Positions 21,445 to 30,112 of a stretch of 64,000 nucleotides of DNA are shown one piece after another; positions within the stretch are counted from its first letter, which is position 1; every line of letters begins with the position of its first letter. Made by a program: the position numbers and the translations under genes. The stretch is from Mycobacterium sp. 852002-51057_SCH5723018 (GTDB lineage: Bacteria; Actinomycetota; Actinomycetes; Mycobacteriales; Mycobacteriaceae), in NCBI RefSeq assembly GCF_001667035.1, contig NZ_LZIR01000070.1, forward strand, positions 124,001 through 188,000, written 5' to 3'. The notes under the pieces were generated by a model. The model did no database searches and was not told where the DNA came from. It saw nothing but the letters and a program-made list of their open reading frames with translations.

Positions 21445-22251
21445 CTATTCCTCGACGATCACCGGGTCGCCGACACTGACCCTGTTGAAGTACCACTCGG
21501 CGTCCTCGGGGCTCAGGCTGATGCAGCCGTGGCTGACGTTGTCCAGCCCCATCGCATTGACGGCCCAGGGCGCCGAATGCACGTAGAGGCCCCGGCCGGT
21601 GATACGGACGGCGTAATCCACCGGGATCCGGTACCCGTCGCGATCGTCGACGGGAATGCCGACGCTGCTTGAGTCCATGATCACCATGCGGTCCTTGGAC
21701 AAGACGGTGTAAGAGCCGACGGGCGTCGGGTAGTCCGGCCTGCCCATCGAGGCCGGCATCACGCCTTGTTCTCCCCAGTGGGGCCGGTGGTGCGGCGCCG
21801 GCAACGAAGTCGGCGGTCCCGCCTCGAGCCCGTCGATGGTCACGGTGAACGTGTGATCGGAGATCTTGGCCACACCGACGACGGCGGGGCCGGTCTGAAA
21901 CTCCGAGTGCACGTTGCCCACCGACAGCGCCACCGTGCTGTGCGCCGGCCAGAAGCGGTCAGGAACCCACCGCACCACGTCGCTGTCAAGCCATTCGAAC
22001 CTGCCGGTCATCGCGGGCGCGGATTTGACGTCGATGGCGCGCTCGGCCGCGTGCCGATTGTTGACTGGCGCCCGGAACGTCACCACCACGGGATGCGCCA
22101 CACCCACCAGGGCGCCGCGCGCCGGTAGCACCGAGGCGACGACCAAGCCATACGGCTGGTTCGCCGCGGCCAGGCTCACGTCGGCGGGCTTTGCGACCAC
22201 ACTCGCACCGATCACGCTCACCGCAAGAACACACCGCACAACCGCACGCAT
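21445..22251 (-). CDS. L,D-transpeptidase (YkuD domain), exported
   Basis: Cell-wall cross-linking enzyme making 3-3 peptidoglycan links, corresponding to Rv1433 (LdtMt3). 268 residues with an N-terminal export signal up to about residue 30, a bacterial Ig-like domain (VVTFRAPVNNRHAAERAI region) and a C-terminal YkuD domain. The catalytic motif NVSHGCISL places the active cysteine at residue 243, and the upstream YVHSAPWAVNAMG supplies the conserved histidine. It lies downstream of the flavoprotein gene on the same strand, 110 bases from it, and probably has its own promoter. Confidence 0.94.
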   Translation of the reverse strand: MRAVVRCVLAVSVIGASVVAKPADVSLAAANQPYGLVVASVLPARGALVGVAHPVVVTFRAPVNNRHAAERAIDVKSAPAMTGRFEWLDSDVVRWVPDRFWPAHSTVALSVGNVHSEFQTGPAVVGVAKISDHTFTVTIDGLEAGPPTSLPAPHHRPHWGEQGVMPASMGRPDYPTPVGSYTVLSKDRMVIMDSSSVGIPVDDRDGYRIPVDYAVRITGRGLYVHSAPWAVNAMGLDNVSHGCISLSPEDAEWYFNRVSVGDPVIVEE

Positions 22252-22361
22252 GGCCCCAGTCCCTTTTAACTGACATCGTTGTAATAGTGATGGTAGGGGG
22301 CGTGAACTGCGGAAGCGCCAGGGCGCGTTAGCGATTCGATCAAGTCTCTGTCACGGTTCGG

Positions 22362-23804
22362 CTACACGGGTTTGACTCGCGCCGACCCTCGCTTGCGCAG
22401 CCATCCCAGCGCCGACTCGGCGGCGTGATAGCCGCACAGGCCGTGGATGCCGGCCCCCGGCGGCGTGGATTGTGAACACAGGTAGACGCCCGGCACGCCG
22501 GTCGCGTACGGGTTGACGGCGACCCGCGGGCGAAGGATGACCTGCAACCCGTCGTTCGCGCCGCCGATGATGTCGCCGCCGATGTAATTGGGGTTGTAGG
22601 CCTCTAGCTCCGCGGTTCCCGTGCTGACGGTCGCGATGACGCGGTCGCGGAAGCCGGGGGCGAACCGCTCGATCTGGCCGACGACGGCGGCGGTGGCGTC
22701 GCCGGTATAGCCGAACGGAACGTGCGCATAGGCCCATATCGGGTGGACGTCGCCCGCCGACCGCGACGGGTCGGCGAGGTACTGCTGCCCGACGAGGACG
22801 AACGGGCGCCGCGCCATGATGCCTTGTGCGCGTTGACGTTCGGTGTCGGCGGTCTCGGCGAACGTGCCGCCGAGATGGACCGTGCCGGCCCGCCGGCAGT
22901 CGGGGTTGGTCCACGGGATGTCGCCCTCGACGGCGAAGTCCACCTTGAACGCCGACGAGCCCTGGCGGTAGCGCCGATAGGACCGCCGGATTCGTGCCGG
23001 CATGTCATCGCCGTAGATCCTCAGCGCGCCGGCCGGGCTGAGGTCGAGCATGACGATGTCGGCGTCGGGGACGTCCTTGCGCCCTGCGACGCTCACTCCG
23101 GTGGTGACGGTGCCGCCGTGCGCTTCGAGGGCGGCCACCAGAGCGGCGATGATCGAGCCGGATCCGCCTTCGGCCACCGGCCACCCGTAGCGCTGCCCAC
23201 CGGCCAAGAACATCAGGCCCATGGCGGCGGTCAGCGGTCGGTCCAGCCGGGTGAACATGTGCGCGGACGCGCCGCCGAACACCGCGCGCGCCTGCTCGGT
23301 GCGAAACCAGCGGGCCAGCACGGTCGCCGGCAGCAGCGCGCGCGGCCCGAACGCGGCCAGGTGAACCGGGTGGCGCGGCACATGGATCACCGGGCGAAAG
23401 AAATCCTGCGCCAGCTGATCGAATCCCGCCGTGAGGTCCCCGAAGGCGCGCCGCCACCGGGTGGCGTCGGGTCCCATGCCCGCCGCGGTCTCCTCGATCG
23501 AGTGGTACAGCACGCCGGCGGTGCCGTCGTCGAGCGGGTGCGCGCAGTCAATTTCGGGCCACTTCCACGCCAACCCATAGCTTTGCAGGTCGATCTCTTG
23601 CCAGAACGGCGAACCCACGCCCATCGGGTGCGCCGCCGAGCAGTGGTCGTGGATGACTCCGGGCACCGTCAGCTCACCCGAACGCGCTCCCCCGCCGGGC
23701 GTGTCGCGAGCCTCCAGCACCTGCACGTCGATGCCGTGGCGGGCGAGGTGGATCGCGGCGGCCAGGCCGTTGGGCCCTGCCCCGACGACCACCGCGTTAG
23801 ACAT
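22362..23804 (-). CDS. Phytoene-dehydrogenase-like FAD oxidoreductase
   Basis: Protein of 480 residues, equivalent to Rv1432. The FAD-binding motif VVVGAGPNGLAAAIHLARHG is at 5-24, followed by LEARDTPGGGARS, and a C-terminal FAD-contacting segment GVPGVYLCSQSTPPGAGIHG. The fold is that of carotenoid/phytoene desaturases and related isoprenoid or fatty alcohol oxidases; the substrate is unknown and no carotenoid synthesis gene is nearby. It starts seven bases after the stop of the DUF3556 gene, so the pair is one transcription unit. Confidence 0.88.
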   Translation of the reverse strand: MSNAVVVGAGPNGLAAAIHLARHGIDVQVLEARDTPGGGARSGELTVPGVIHDHCSAAHPMGVGSPFWQEIDLQSYGLAWKWPEIDCAHPLDDGTAGVLYHSIEETAAGMGPDATRWRRAFGDLTAGFDQLAQDFFRPVIHVPRHPVHLAAFGPRALLPATVLARWFRTEQARAVFGGASAHMFTRLDRPLTAAMGLMFLAGGQRYGWPVAEGGSGSIIAALVAALEAHGGTVTTGVSVAGRKDVPDADIVMLDLSPAGALRIYGDDMPARIRRSYRRYRQGSSAFKVDFAVEGDIPWTNPDCRRAGTVHLGGTFAETADTERQRAQGIMARRPFVLVGQQYLADPSRSAGDVHPIWAYAHVPFGYTGDATAAVVGQIERFAPGFRDRVIATVSTGTAELEAYNPNYIGGDIIGGANDGLQVILRPRVAVNPYATGVPGVYLCSQSTPPGAGIHGLCGYHAAESALGWLRKRGSARVKPV

Positions 23805-23810
23805 CGACAG

Positions 23811-25538
23811 TCATCGCGTGGCGCGGGAAGTGGTGACGTGGACGGGGAACCGGTCGCCGGGTTCGGGCCACGGCTGGCGGCTGAGCATGTCCGAGACCTC
23901 GACGTAGCCGCTCTCGATCACCCCGGCCTTGGCGTCGAGGATGCGGTACCACTGCCTCTGGATGTGAATCGGCTGGCCCTCCAGCACGATGACACGGACG
24001 TCGCCGTCCTCGAAGTGGCAGCGCCGCTGCACCGCCTCCAGCAGCTGCTCGTTGTGCAGGTGGCCTTCGCCGAAGTTCCAACCCACCAGGGGGCCGGCGA
24101 CGATCTCGCCCTCGCGCACGCTGTAGTCGGCCTCGTTGGCTTCTCCGCCCAAAGCACGGGGCAATAGGCCGTTGAGCGCCCTGCCATGCGTATGCATCGC
24201 CCGGAAGGCGGACGTCTTGTCGCTCATGATCTCCGCCGTCTTGGCGTCGTAGAGCTTGGCCAGCTGATTGACCACGAGCGCGGAGCTTTTGACGATGTTG
24301 GCCTCGATCTTGTCCTCGGCGCCCGCGCGGAAGCACCACACGCTGGTGGCCCAGTTACCGGCGTAGTACCGCATCGCCGGTAGGAACGAAATCTTTTGGG
24401 GGAACATGTTTCCCGCGATCGGCAGCACGGCGAGCGCGACGATCAGGATGGCCAGCAGCAGCGGCGAGGAGAGGTCGACGGCGTGGATCGCGCCGTAGTG
24501 GCCGAACAAATAGAACAGGGAGAAGATGAAGAACACGTTCCACTCCAACGGCACTCCCATCGGCAGGTTGGAGAGGATGTTGAGGTGGAAGATCACCATG
24601 AAGCCGATCAGGAACCACCGCCATGGTTGCCCATCGGCGACGAACACCAAAATCCCCGGAACCAGGAATTCGGCGGTGGTGCCGCCGACGTGGGCCATCG
24701 CCTTCGGCAGCCAGGAGGGCCGCAGGTCGTTGACGTGGTCGATGTAGAGCATGTGCTTGACCGGGTTGAACAGCTTGCTGCGCAGCAGCGCGTTGTTGCT
24801 GGTCATCACTGACACCACGTAGGGAAAGTGATGGTTGAGCTTGGAAGTTGCTGCACCCCACCACAATCCGAGCATGATGATCTTGAAGGCGGCGATCTGA
24901 TCGGTGAACGGGAAGAAGAACACGATCAGCTTCAGCCAGTAGTGTTCACCGCGGGCGGCCAGGAAGATGGTTTTGTCCCGCAGACCCAAGATCGCCAGGG
25001 CCACGATCGTCGGCAACACCCGAACGGGGTCGATCAGCGGGCCCGGCGCCAGCAACGCCCACCCGCCGCCGATCAAGACGACGGCATACAGGGCGACGTC
25101 GACGACGGTGCGGGTGTCGCCGCTGGTGAACGGAACCTTGCCAGGCCACGCGGGTAGCCGAATCGTGTTGGGACGCAACCAGTACAGGAAGCCGCCGACC
25201 GGCGGCATGAACCGCCCGGTCAGCGGCCCGGATCCGCAGCCAAAGCCCAGGACCTCGAACAGCAGCGTGAACACGATGAACTTCTGATACACGATCGGTT
25301 GCGTCCACCAGTCGCCGATGCGCCCAAGCCCGCCCAGGCCGGGGGTGAGCGAGATGATCGCGGCGGGAACGGCCACGTACAGGGCGATCTTCATCAGATA
25401 CAGCAGATACACCGCATAGGGCGTACCAAAGCCGTGTTCCGCCCAGTGCCTGGTCGCGATCTGCAGCCGCGTCGACCGTGGCTGCGCCTGCCAAGTATCC
25501 GGGTCGACGTCCGGAAGCTCCGGTGACATGAATCCCAT
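23811..25538 (-). CDS. DUF3556 multi-pass membrane protein
   Basis: Protein of 575 residues, matching Rv1431. Many hydrophobic helices fill the first 380 residues, including paired aromatic segments such as VYLLYLMKIALYVAV and WRWFLIGFMVIFHLN; the last third is soluble, with the segment VLEGQPIHIQRQWYRILD. DUF3556 has no known reaction, though the membrane core recalls HTTM-type enzymes (weak inference). The ATG at 25538 gives the typical MGF N-terminus and has GAGG upstream; the one at 25550 does not. It is coupled with the phytoene-dehydrogenase-like gene, so it may act on a lipid substrate. Confidence 0.82.
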   Translation of the reverse strand: MGFMSPELPDVDPDTWQAQPRSTRLQIATRHWAEHGFGTPYAVYLLYLMKIALYVAVPAAIISLTPGLGGLGRIGDWWTQPIVYQKFIVFTLLFEVLGFGCGSGPLTGRFMPPVGGFLYWLRPNTIRLPAWPGKVPFTSGDTRTVVDVALYAVVLIGGGWALLAPGPLIDPVRVLPTIVALAILGLRDKTIFLAARGEHYWLKLIVFFFPFTDQIAAFKIIMLGLWWGAATSKLNHHFPYVVSVMTSNNALLRSKLFNPVKHMLYIDHVNDLRPSWLPKAMAHVGGTTAEFLVPGILVFVADGQPWRWFLIGFMVIFHLNILSNLPMGVPLEWNVFFIFSLFYLFGHYGAIHAVDLSSPLLLAILIVALAVLPIAGNMFPQKISFLPAMRYYAGNWATSVWCFRAGAEDKIEANIVKSSALVVNQLAKLYDAKTAEIMSDKTSAFRAMHTHGRALNGLLPRALGGEANEADYSVREGEIVAGPLVGWNFGEGHLHNEQLLEAVQRRCHFEDGDVRVIVLEGQPIHIQRQWYRILDAKAGVIESGYVEVSDMLSRQPWPEPGDRFPVHVTTSRATR

Positions 25539-25665
25539 GGGTGGCCTCATTCGCTTTCGGAGGTGAAACCAGTGGCCAATACCAATGTATCCACCAACCC
25601 GAACGGGGTTGGCCAGAAGCCGAAAATCGTTGGAGCGCCGCGTGATTGAATGCGGTGAAGCGGCC

Positions 25666-26007
25666 CTAGCGGACCGCGGGGCGCGCCCTGCGCGGCAGGT
25701 GGGCAGGCCCGCCCGGCGCCCGGACGGGGAACCGCCGGCGCAGGTTTTCGATCAGGCCGTCCAGGGTCTGGCGGTCCTGTTCCTCGAGACGGGCCATCCG
25801 CCGAAGGCTACCGGCGCCGTCGGTGTCGCCGGCGGCTTCCGCGATCGCGATGGCCTTGTGGCATTCGCCGATGCGGTGGTCCACGTGGCGGCGACTCTGC
25901 GCGAGCAGCCGTAGGAAGTAGCTGGCTTGGAGCTGATCCGCCGTCTCGGCGACCGTGGCCGAGGGCTCCACATCACCGGCGGGCCGGTGCACCGTCATCG
26001 AAGCCAT
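25666..26007 (-). CDS. Small helical Arg-rich protein, unknown
   Basis: Protein of 113 residues not recognised as a named family. ATG 26007 has a strong GGAGGAG site immediately upstream, which decides the start. Residues 20-95 form a predicted helical hairpin (TADQLQASYFLRLLAQSRR then HRIGECHKAIAIAEAAGD and RRMARLEEQDRQTLDGLI); the C-terminus is rich in Arg and Pro. No signal peptide. It lies between two unrelated transcription units and is probably monocistronic. Confidence 0.6.
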   Translation of the reverse strand: MASMTVHRPAGDVEPSATVAETADQLQASYFLRLLAQSRRHVDHRIGECHKAIAIAEAAGDTDGAGSLRRMARLEEQDRQTLDGLIENLRRRFPVRAPGGPAHLPRRARPAVR

Positions 26008-26339
26008 AGCTCCTCCTTGACGTACGTTGGCCGGTCCGGAGTGGACGGCGCTGCTGTGGAGCCCGCGCCCGCGTCTGTCGCGAGCGCTGTTCGACCTGTG
26101 CCCAGCGACCGAGCGAGTATCGCGCTCGTCGGACAAACCGGCGACGTCCATCTCGTCTCTCTCGGCTGGGATCGGGTGCTTGGCAGGGGGTAACAATAGC
26201 CCCGGAGTCAGGCCGGCGCCACCGACGGCGGCGAGCAACCCCTCGTTTGCCTGGCGGGCCGGGAAAACGCTCAGGGCCCGGTCGCTACCATCGAGTGACT
26301 CGCGAGGCAATGCGGCCTCGCAAGCGTTGAGGGAGGAAC
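26008..26339. other. 332-base intergenic region
   Basis: Divergent promoter region between the small helical gene and the acyltransferase operon. No RNA gene, repeat or convincing open frame was seen. The last bases (GAGGGAGGAAC) form the ribosome site for the acyltransferase. Confidence 0.5.
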
Positions 26340-27149
26340 GTGACGGACAGCGACAGCCCGGACATGGGCGACATCGAAAAATTCGATCCCGGCCTCACCC
26401 AGCGCTTGATGGGTGTGCTGCGGCCCTTCTTGAGGACGTACTTCCGCTCCGAGGTGCACGGCCTGGATTCCTTCCCGGTGAGCGGAGCGCTGGTGGTCGC
26501 CAACCACTCCGGCGGCATGTTTCCGATGGACGTCCCGATCTTCACCGTCCACTTCTACGAGAAGTTCGGCTACGACCGGCCGGTCTACACGCTCAGCCAC
26601 GACATCCTCATGACCGGCCCTACCGGCTCGTTCTTCCGGCGCACCGGCTACATCCGGGCCAGCCGGGAAAACGCGGCCAGGGCCCTGCGATCCGGCGGCG
26701 TCGTGATCGTCTTTCCCGGCGGCGACTACGACGCCTACCGGCCCACCTTCTCGGAGAACGTCATCGACTTCAACGGGCGCAAGGGATACGTCCGCACGGC
26801 GATCGAGGCCGGCGTGCCCATCGTGCCCGCGGTGTCCATCGGCGGCCAGGAGACCCAGCTCTATCTGTCCCGCGGCACGTGGCTGGCCGAGCGGCTGGGC
26901 ATAAAGCGCTTGCTGCGCAGCGCCATCATGCCGGTCTCGTTCGGCTTCCCATTCGGGTTCAGCGCCGTGATACCGCCGAACCTGCCGTTGCCCACCAAGA
27001 TCGTGACGCAGGTGCTCGACCCGATCGACATCACCGCCGAGTTCGGCGACGACCCAGACGTCGACGAGGTCGACGAACACGTACGGTCCGTGATGCAGGA
27101 GGCCCTCACCAAGCTCGCCGACAAGCGTCGCTTCCCGATTCTGGGCTGA
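26340..27149 (+). CDS. 1-acylglycerol-3-phosphate acyltransferase family protein
   Basis: LPLAT/PlsC-fold acyltransferase of 269 residues, equivalent to Rv1428c. VVANHSGGMFPMD near 58-70 carries the catalytic His with a spaced Asp, and VVIVFPGGDYDAY near 122 is the substrate-binding block; VPIVPAVSIGGQETQ follows. The His-Asp spacing is longer than the classic HX4D, as in a subgroup of mycobacterial LPLATs. GTG start with GAGGGAGGAAC upstream. Three bases before fadD12, so it is the first gene of an acyltransferase-FadD12-LipO operon. Confidence 0.88.
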   Translation: MTDSDSPDMGDIEKFDPGLTQRLMGVLRPFLRTYFRSEVHGLDSFPVSGALVVANHSGGMFPMDVPIFTVHFYEKFGYDRPVYTLSHDILMTGPTGSFFRRTGYIRASRENAARALRSGGVVIVFPGGDYDAYRPTFSENVIDFNGRKGYVRTAIEAGVPIVPAVSIGGQETQLYLSRGTWLAERLGIKRLLRSAIMPVSFGFPFGFSAVIPPNLPLPTKIVTQVLDPIDITAEFGDDPDVDEVDEHVRSVMQEALTKLADKRRFPILG

Positions 27150-27152
27150 GCC

Positions 27153-28784
27153 ATGGCATCTCGCATCAATCAGGCCCTCGGGGTCATCACCACCCTGAGC
27201 CGCGCCGGCATGATCGCGCCGATGCGGCCCGACCGCTACCTGAGGATCGCCGCCGCCATGCGCCGCGAAGGCATCGGCATCACTTCTGGTTTCGCCGGCG
27301 CGGCGCAGCGCTGCCCCGACCGCCCCGGGCTGATCGACGAGCTGGGCACGCTGACGTGGCGGCAGCTCGACGAGCGGATCAACGCGCTGGCAGCGGCGCT
27401 GCAACAGGGTCTTCCCGGCTCATCGGCCGGAATGCCGAAGGTTGTCGGGATCATGTGCCGCAATCACCGCGGTTTCGTCGAGTCGTTGGTGGCCGCCAAC
27501 CGGATCGGCTCCGACATCGTGCTGCTCAACACGTCGTTCGCCGGGCCCGCGCTGGCCGAGGTGGTCAACCGCGAGGGCGTCGAGGCGGTCATCTACGACG
27601 AGGAGTTCACCGAGACGGTGGACCGCGCGCTGGCCGACCGGCCGGACGCCACCCGCATCGTGGCCTGGACCGACGGGCAGCACGAACTCACGGTGGAGAA
27701 GCTCATCGCCGACCACGGCGGGCAACGGCCCGACCGCAGCGGCCGCAAGGGCCGGATGATCCTGCTCACCTCCGGCACCACCGGAACCCCCAAGGGCGCC
27801 AACCAAACCGGTGGTAACGCCGGCATCGGCACGCTCAAGGCGATCCTGGACCGCACGCCGTGGCGCGCGGAGGAGCCGATCGTGATCGTGGCGCCGATGT
27901 TCCACGCGTGGGGATTTTCGCAGCTGGTATTCGCCGCGTCGATGGCCTGCACGGTGGTCACCCGGCGCAAATTCGACCCAGAGGCGACGCTGGATCTTAT
28001 CGATCGCCACCGGGCGACGGGCCTTGCCGTGGTACCGGTGATGTTCGACCGCATCATGGAGCTCCCCGCCGACGTGCGAAACCGATACAGCTGCAAGTCA
28101 TTACGCTTCGCCGCGGCTTCCGGCTCGCGGATGCGGCCCGATGTCGTCATCGCGTTCATGGACCAGTTCGGCGACGTGATCTACAACAACTACAACGCCA
28201 CCGAGGCCGGCATGATCGCCACCGCCACCCCGCAGGACCTGCGCGCGGCGCCCGACACCGCCGGCCGCCCGGCGGGCGGGACCGAAATCCGGATCCTGGA
28301 CTCCGAATTCAACGAACTGCCGTCCGGCGAGGTCGGCACCATTTATGTCCGCAACGACACCCAGTTCGCGGGATACACCTCGGGTGCCACCAAAGATTTC
28401 CACGCCGGATTCATGTCGTCGGGTGACGTCGGGTACCTGGACGAGGCCGGGCGGCTGTTCGTCGTCGGCCGCGACGACGAGATGATCGTCTCCGGCGGAG
28501 AGAACGTCTACCCCATCGAGGTGGAAAAGACGCTGGCGGCCCATCCCGAGGTGGCGGAGGCCGCGGTGATCGGCGTGGACGACGAGCAGTACGGCCAGCG
28601 GTTGGCGGCGTTCGTGGTGCTGACCCAGGGCGCCCAGGCCACCCCGGACACGCTCAAACAACACGTGCGGGAAAACCTGGCCAACTACAAGGTGCCGCGC
28701 GAGATAACGGTGCTCGACGAACTCCCCCGCGGCAACACCGGCAAGATCCTGCGCGCCGAACTGCAGGCGCGGGTCAGCGGCTGA
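27153..28784 (+). CDS. fadD12: Fatty acyl-CoA/AMP ligase FadD12
   Basis: Member of the ANL adenylating superfamily, 543 residues, equivalent to Rv1427c. The phosphate-binding signature LLTSGTTGTPKGANQ is at about 203-217. YNATEAGMIATATP is the ATP-site motif, SSGDVGYLDEAGRLFVVGR the hinge region, and the invariant lysine lies in PRGNTGKILRAEL near the C-terminus. It probably activates a fatty acid to acyl-CoA for the adjacent acyltransferase and esterase. Its stop shares one base with the lipO start (TGATG). Confidence 0.93.
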   Translation: MASRINQALGVITTLSRAGMIAPMRPDRYLRIAAAMRREGIGITSGFAGAAQRCPDRPGLIDELGTLTWRQLDERINALAAALQQGLPGSSAGMPKVVGIMCRNHRGFVESLVAANRIGSDIVLLNTSFAGPALAEVVNREGVEAVIYDEEFTETVDRALADRPDATRIVAWTDGQHELTVEKLIADHGGQRPDRSGRKGRMILLTSGTTGTPKGANQTGGNAGIGTLKAILDRTPWRAEEPIVIVAPMFHAWGFSQLVFAASMACTVVTRRKFDPEATLDLIDRHRATGLAVVPVMFDRIMELPADVRNRYSCKSLRFAAASGSRMRPDVVIAFMDQFGDVIYNNYNATEAGMIATATPQDLRAAPDTAGRPAGGTEIRILDSEFNELPSGEVGTIYVRNDTQFAGYTSGATKDFHAGFMSSGDVGYLDEAGRLFVVGRDDEMIVSGGENVYPIEVEKTLAAHPEVAEAAVIGVDDEQYGQRLAAFVVLTQGAQATPDTLKQHVRENLANYKVPREITVLDELPRGNTGKILRAELQARVSG

Positions 28785-30055
28785 TGCGGCTGACAGCGAA
28801 AATCCGGAGGCCCCGGCCGCTGCTGCGCGCGGCGGTCGAATTGGCCAACGCCGCCAACGGATTACGCCCGCTGGCCCGCAAGGGCTACACCACCGTCTTG
28901 GTGTTCTGGTTCGGCTGGCCGACGTCGGAGGTGCCCGGCATTTACTTCTCCGCCTCGCTGCTGGACGCGTTGCGGCGCGGGCGCCGCGGCGACTTCGCCG
29001 GACGACAGGGAAAGGCGGCGCTGGCCCTGACGGCCGCGTCCTGGGCCATCCTCGGGGCGATCCGCTACCGCGGCGTCACCACCCCCGGTCCCGTGCTGGA
29101 GGCAGGGCTGCGCGACCAGCTCGGGGACGACTACGCCGAGGCGCTGAGCGACCTGCCCCACACCAAACCCACCCGCAGCGGGCGGCGCAACCTGCCCCTG
29201 GGCAACACGGTGGCGCGCCGGCGCTATGTCGAGAAGACCAACGTGGTGTCCTACGGCCCGCACGGCAGGGCCAACCTGGCCGACATCTGGCGCCGCCGCG
29301 ACCTGCCGCGCGACGGCAAGGCGCCGGTGCTGCTCCAAGTGCCCGGCGGCGCCTGGGTGATCGGCATGCGCCGTCCGCAGGCCTACCCGCTGATGAGCCA
29401 CCTGGCCGCCCGGGGATGGGTGTGCGTGTCCATCGGCTACCGCGTGTCGCCCGTGCACACCTGGCCCGACCACATCGTCGACGTCAAGCGCGCGCTGGCC
29501 TGGGTCAAGGAGAACATCGCCCGCTACGGCGGGGATCCCGACTTCGTCGCGATCACCGGCGGGTCCGCCGGGGGCCACCTGTGCGCGCTGGCGGCGCTGA
29601 CCGCCAACGACCCGAAATATCAGCCCGGCTTCGAAGACGCCGACACGTCGGTGGTCGCCGCGGTCCCGGTCTACGGGCGCTACGACTGGTTCTCCACCGA
29701 GGGCGACGGCCGCCCCGAATTCGTGTGGCTGCTGGAAAAGTTCGTCGTGAAGCAGGAAATCGCCGAGCGCCGCGACATCTTCGTCGATGCGTCGCCGATC
29801 CGGCGGCTGCGGGCCGACGCGCCACCCTTCTTCGTCCTGCACGGCCACGACGATTCCCTGATCCCGGTCGGCGAGGCGCAGGAGTTCGTCGACGAATTGC
29901 GGGCGGTGTCGAAGTCCCCCGTTGCCTACGCCGAATTACCGCACGCCCAACACGCTTTCGACATTTTCAGTTCCCCGCGGGCGCACCGATCCGCCGAAGC
30001 CGTGGCGCGGTTCTTGTCGTGGGTGTACTCGACGAATCCGCCCGAGCGCGAGTAG
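28784..30055 (+). CDS. lipO: Alpha/beta-hydrolase esterase LipO
   Basis: Hormone-sensitive-lipase-like hydrolase of 423 residues, equivalent to Rv1426c. The oxyanion-hole strand reads VPGGAWVIG near 186-194, the nucleophile motif is GGSAGG with Ser261, the acid is in HGHDDS near 353-358 and the histidine in HAQHAFD near 388-394. An N-terminal region of about 150 residues precedes the catalytic fold, as in other long mycobacterial Lip proteins. It starts within the fadD12 stop codon. Confidence 0.9.
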   Translation: MRLTAKIRRPRPLLRAAVELANAANGLRPLARKGYTTVLVFWFGWPTSEVPGIYFSASLLDALRRGRRGDFAGRQGKAALALTAASWAILGAIRYRGVTTPGPVLEAGLRDQLGDDYAEALSDLPHTKPTRSGRRNLPLGNTVARRRYVEKTNVVSYGPHGRANLADIWRRRDLPRDGKAPVLLQVPGGAWVIGMRRPQAYPLMSHLAARGWVCVSIGYRVSPVHTWPDHIVDVKRALAWVKENIARYGGDPDFVAITGGSAGGHLCALAALTANDPKYQPGFEDADTSVVAAVPVYGRYDWFSTEGDGRPEFVWLLEKFVVKQEIAERRDIFVDASPIRRLRADAPPFFVLHGHDDSLIPVGEAQEFVDELRAVSKSPVAYAELPHAQHAFDIFSSPRAHRSAEAVARFLSWVYSTNPPERE

Positions 30056-30059
30056 CCCC

Positions 30060-30112
30060 GATGGCGGCGACCCGCTTCGCCCGGCTCCGCCGCCCTCGCG
30101 ATCGCCGCTAGC
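30060..30112. repeat. Copy of the convergent-intergenic palindromic repeat
   Basis: About 52 bases closely matching one unit of the 55-bp tandem repeat at 54584-54748: GATGG, CGGCGACCCGC, CGCCCGGCT, CGCCGC, GCGATCGCC and CTAG blocks in the same order. It fills the gap between the convergent lipO and WS/DGAT genes, and its right end supplies the TAG stop of the minus-strand gene. Internal complementarity (GGCGACC near the start, GCGATCGCC near the end) suggests a terminator-like fold. Confidence 0.75.
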
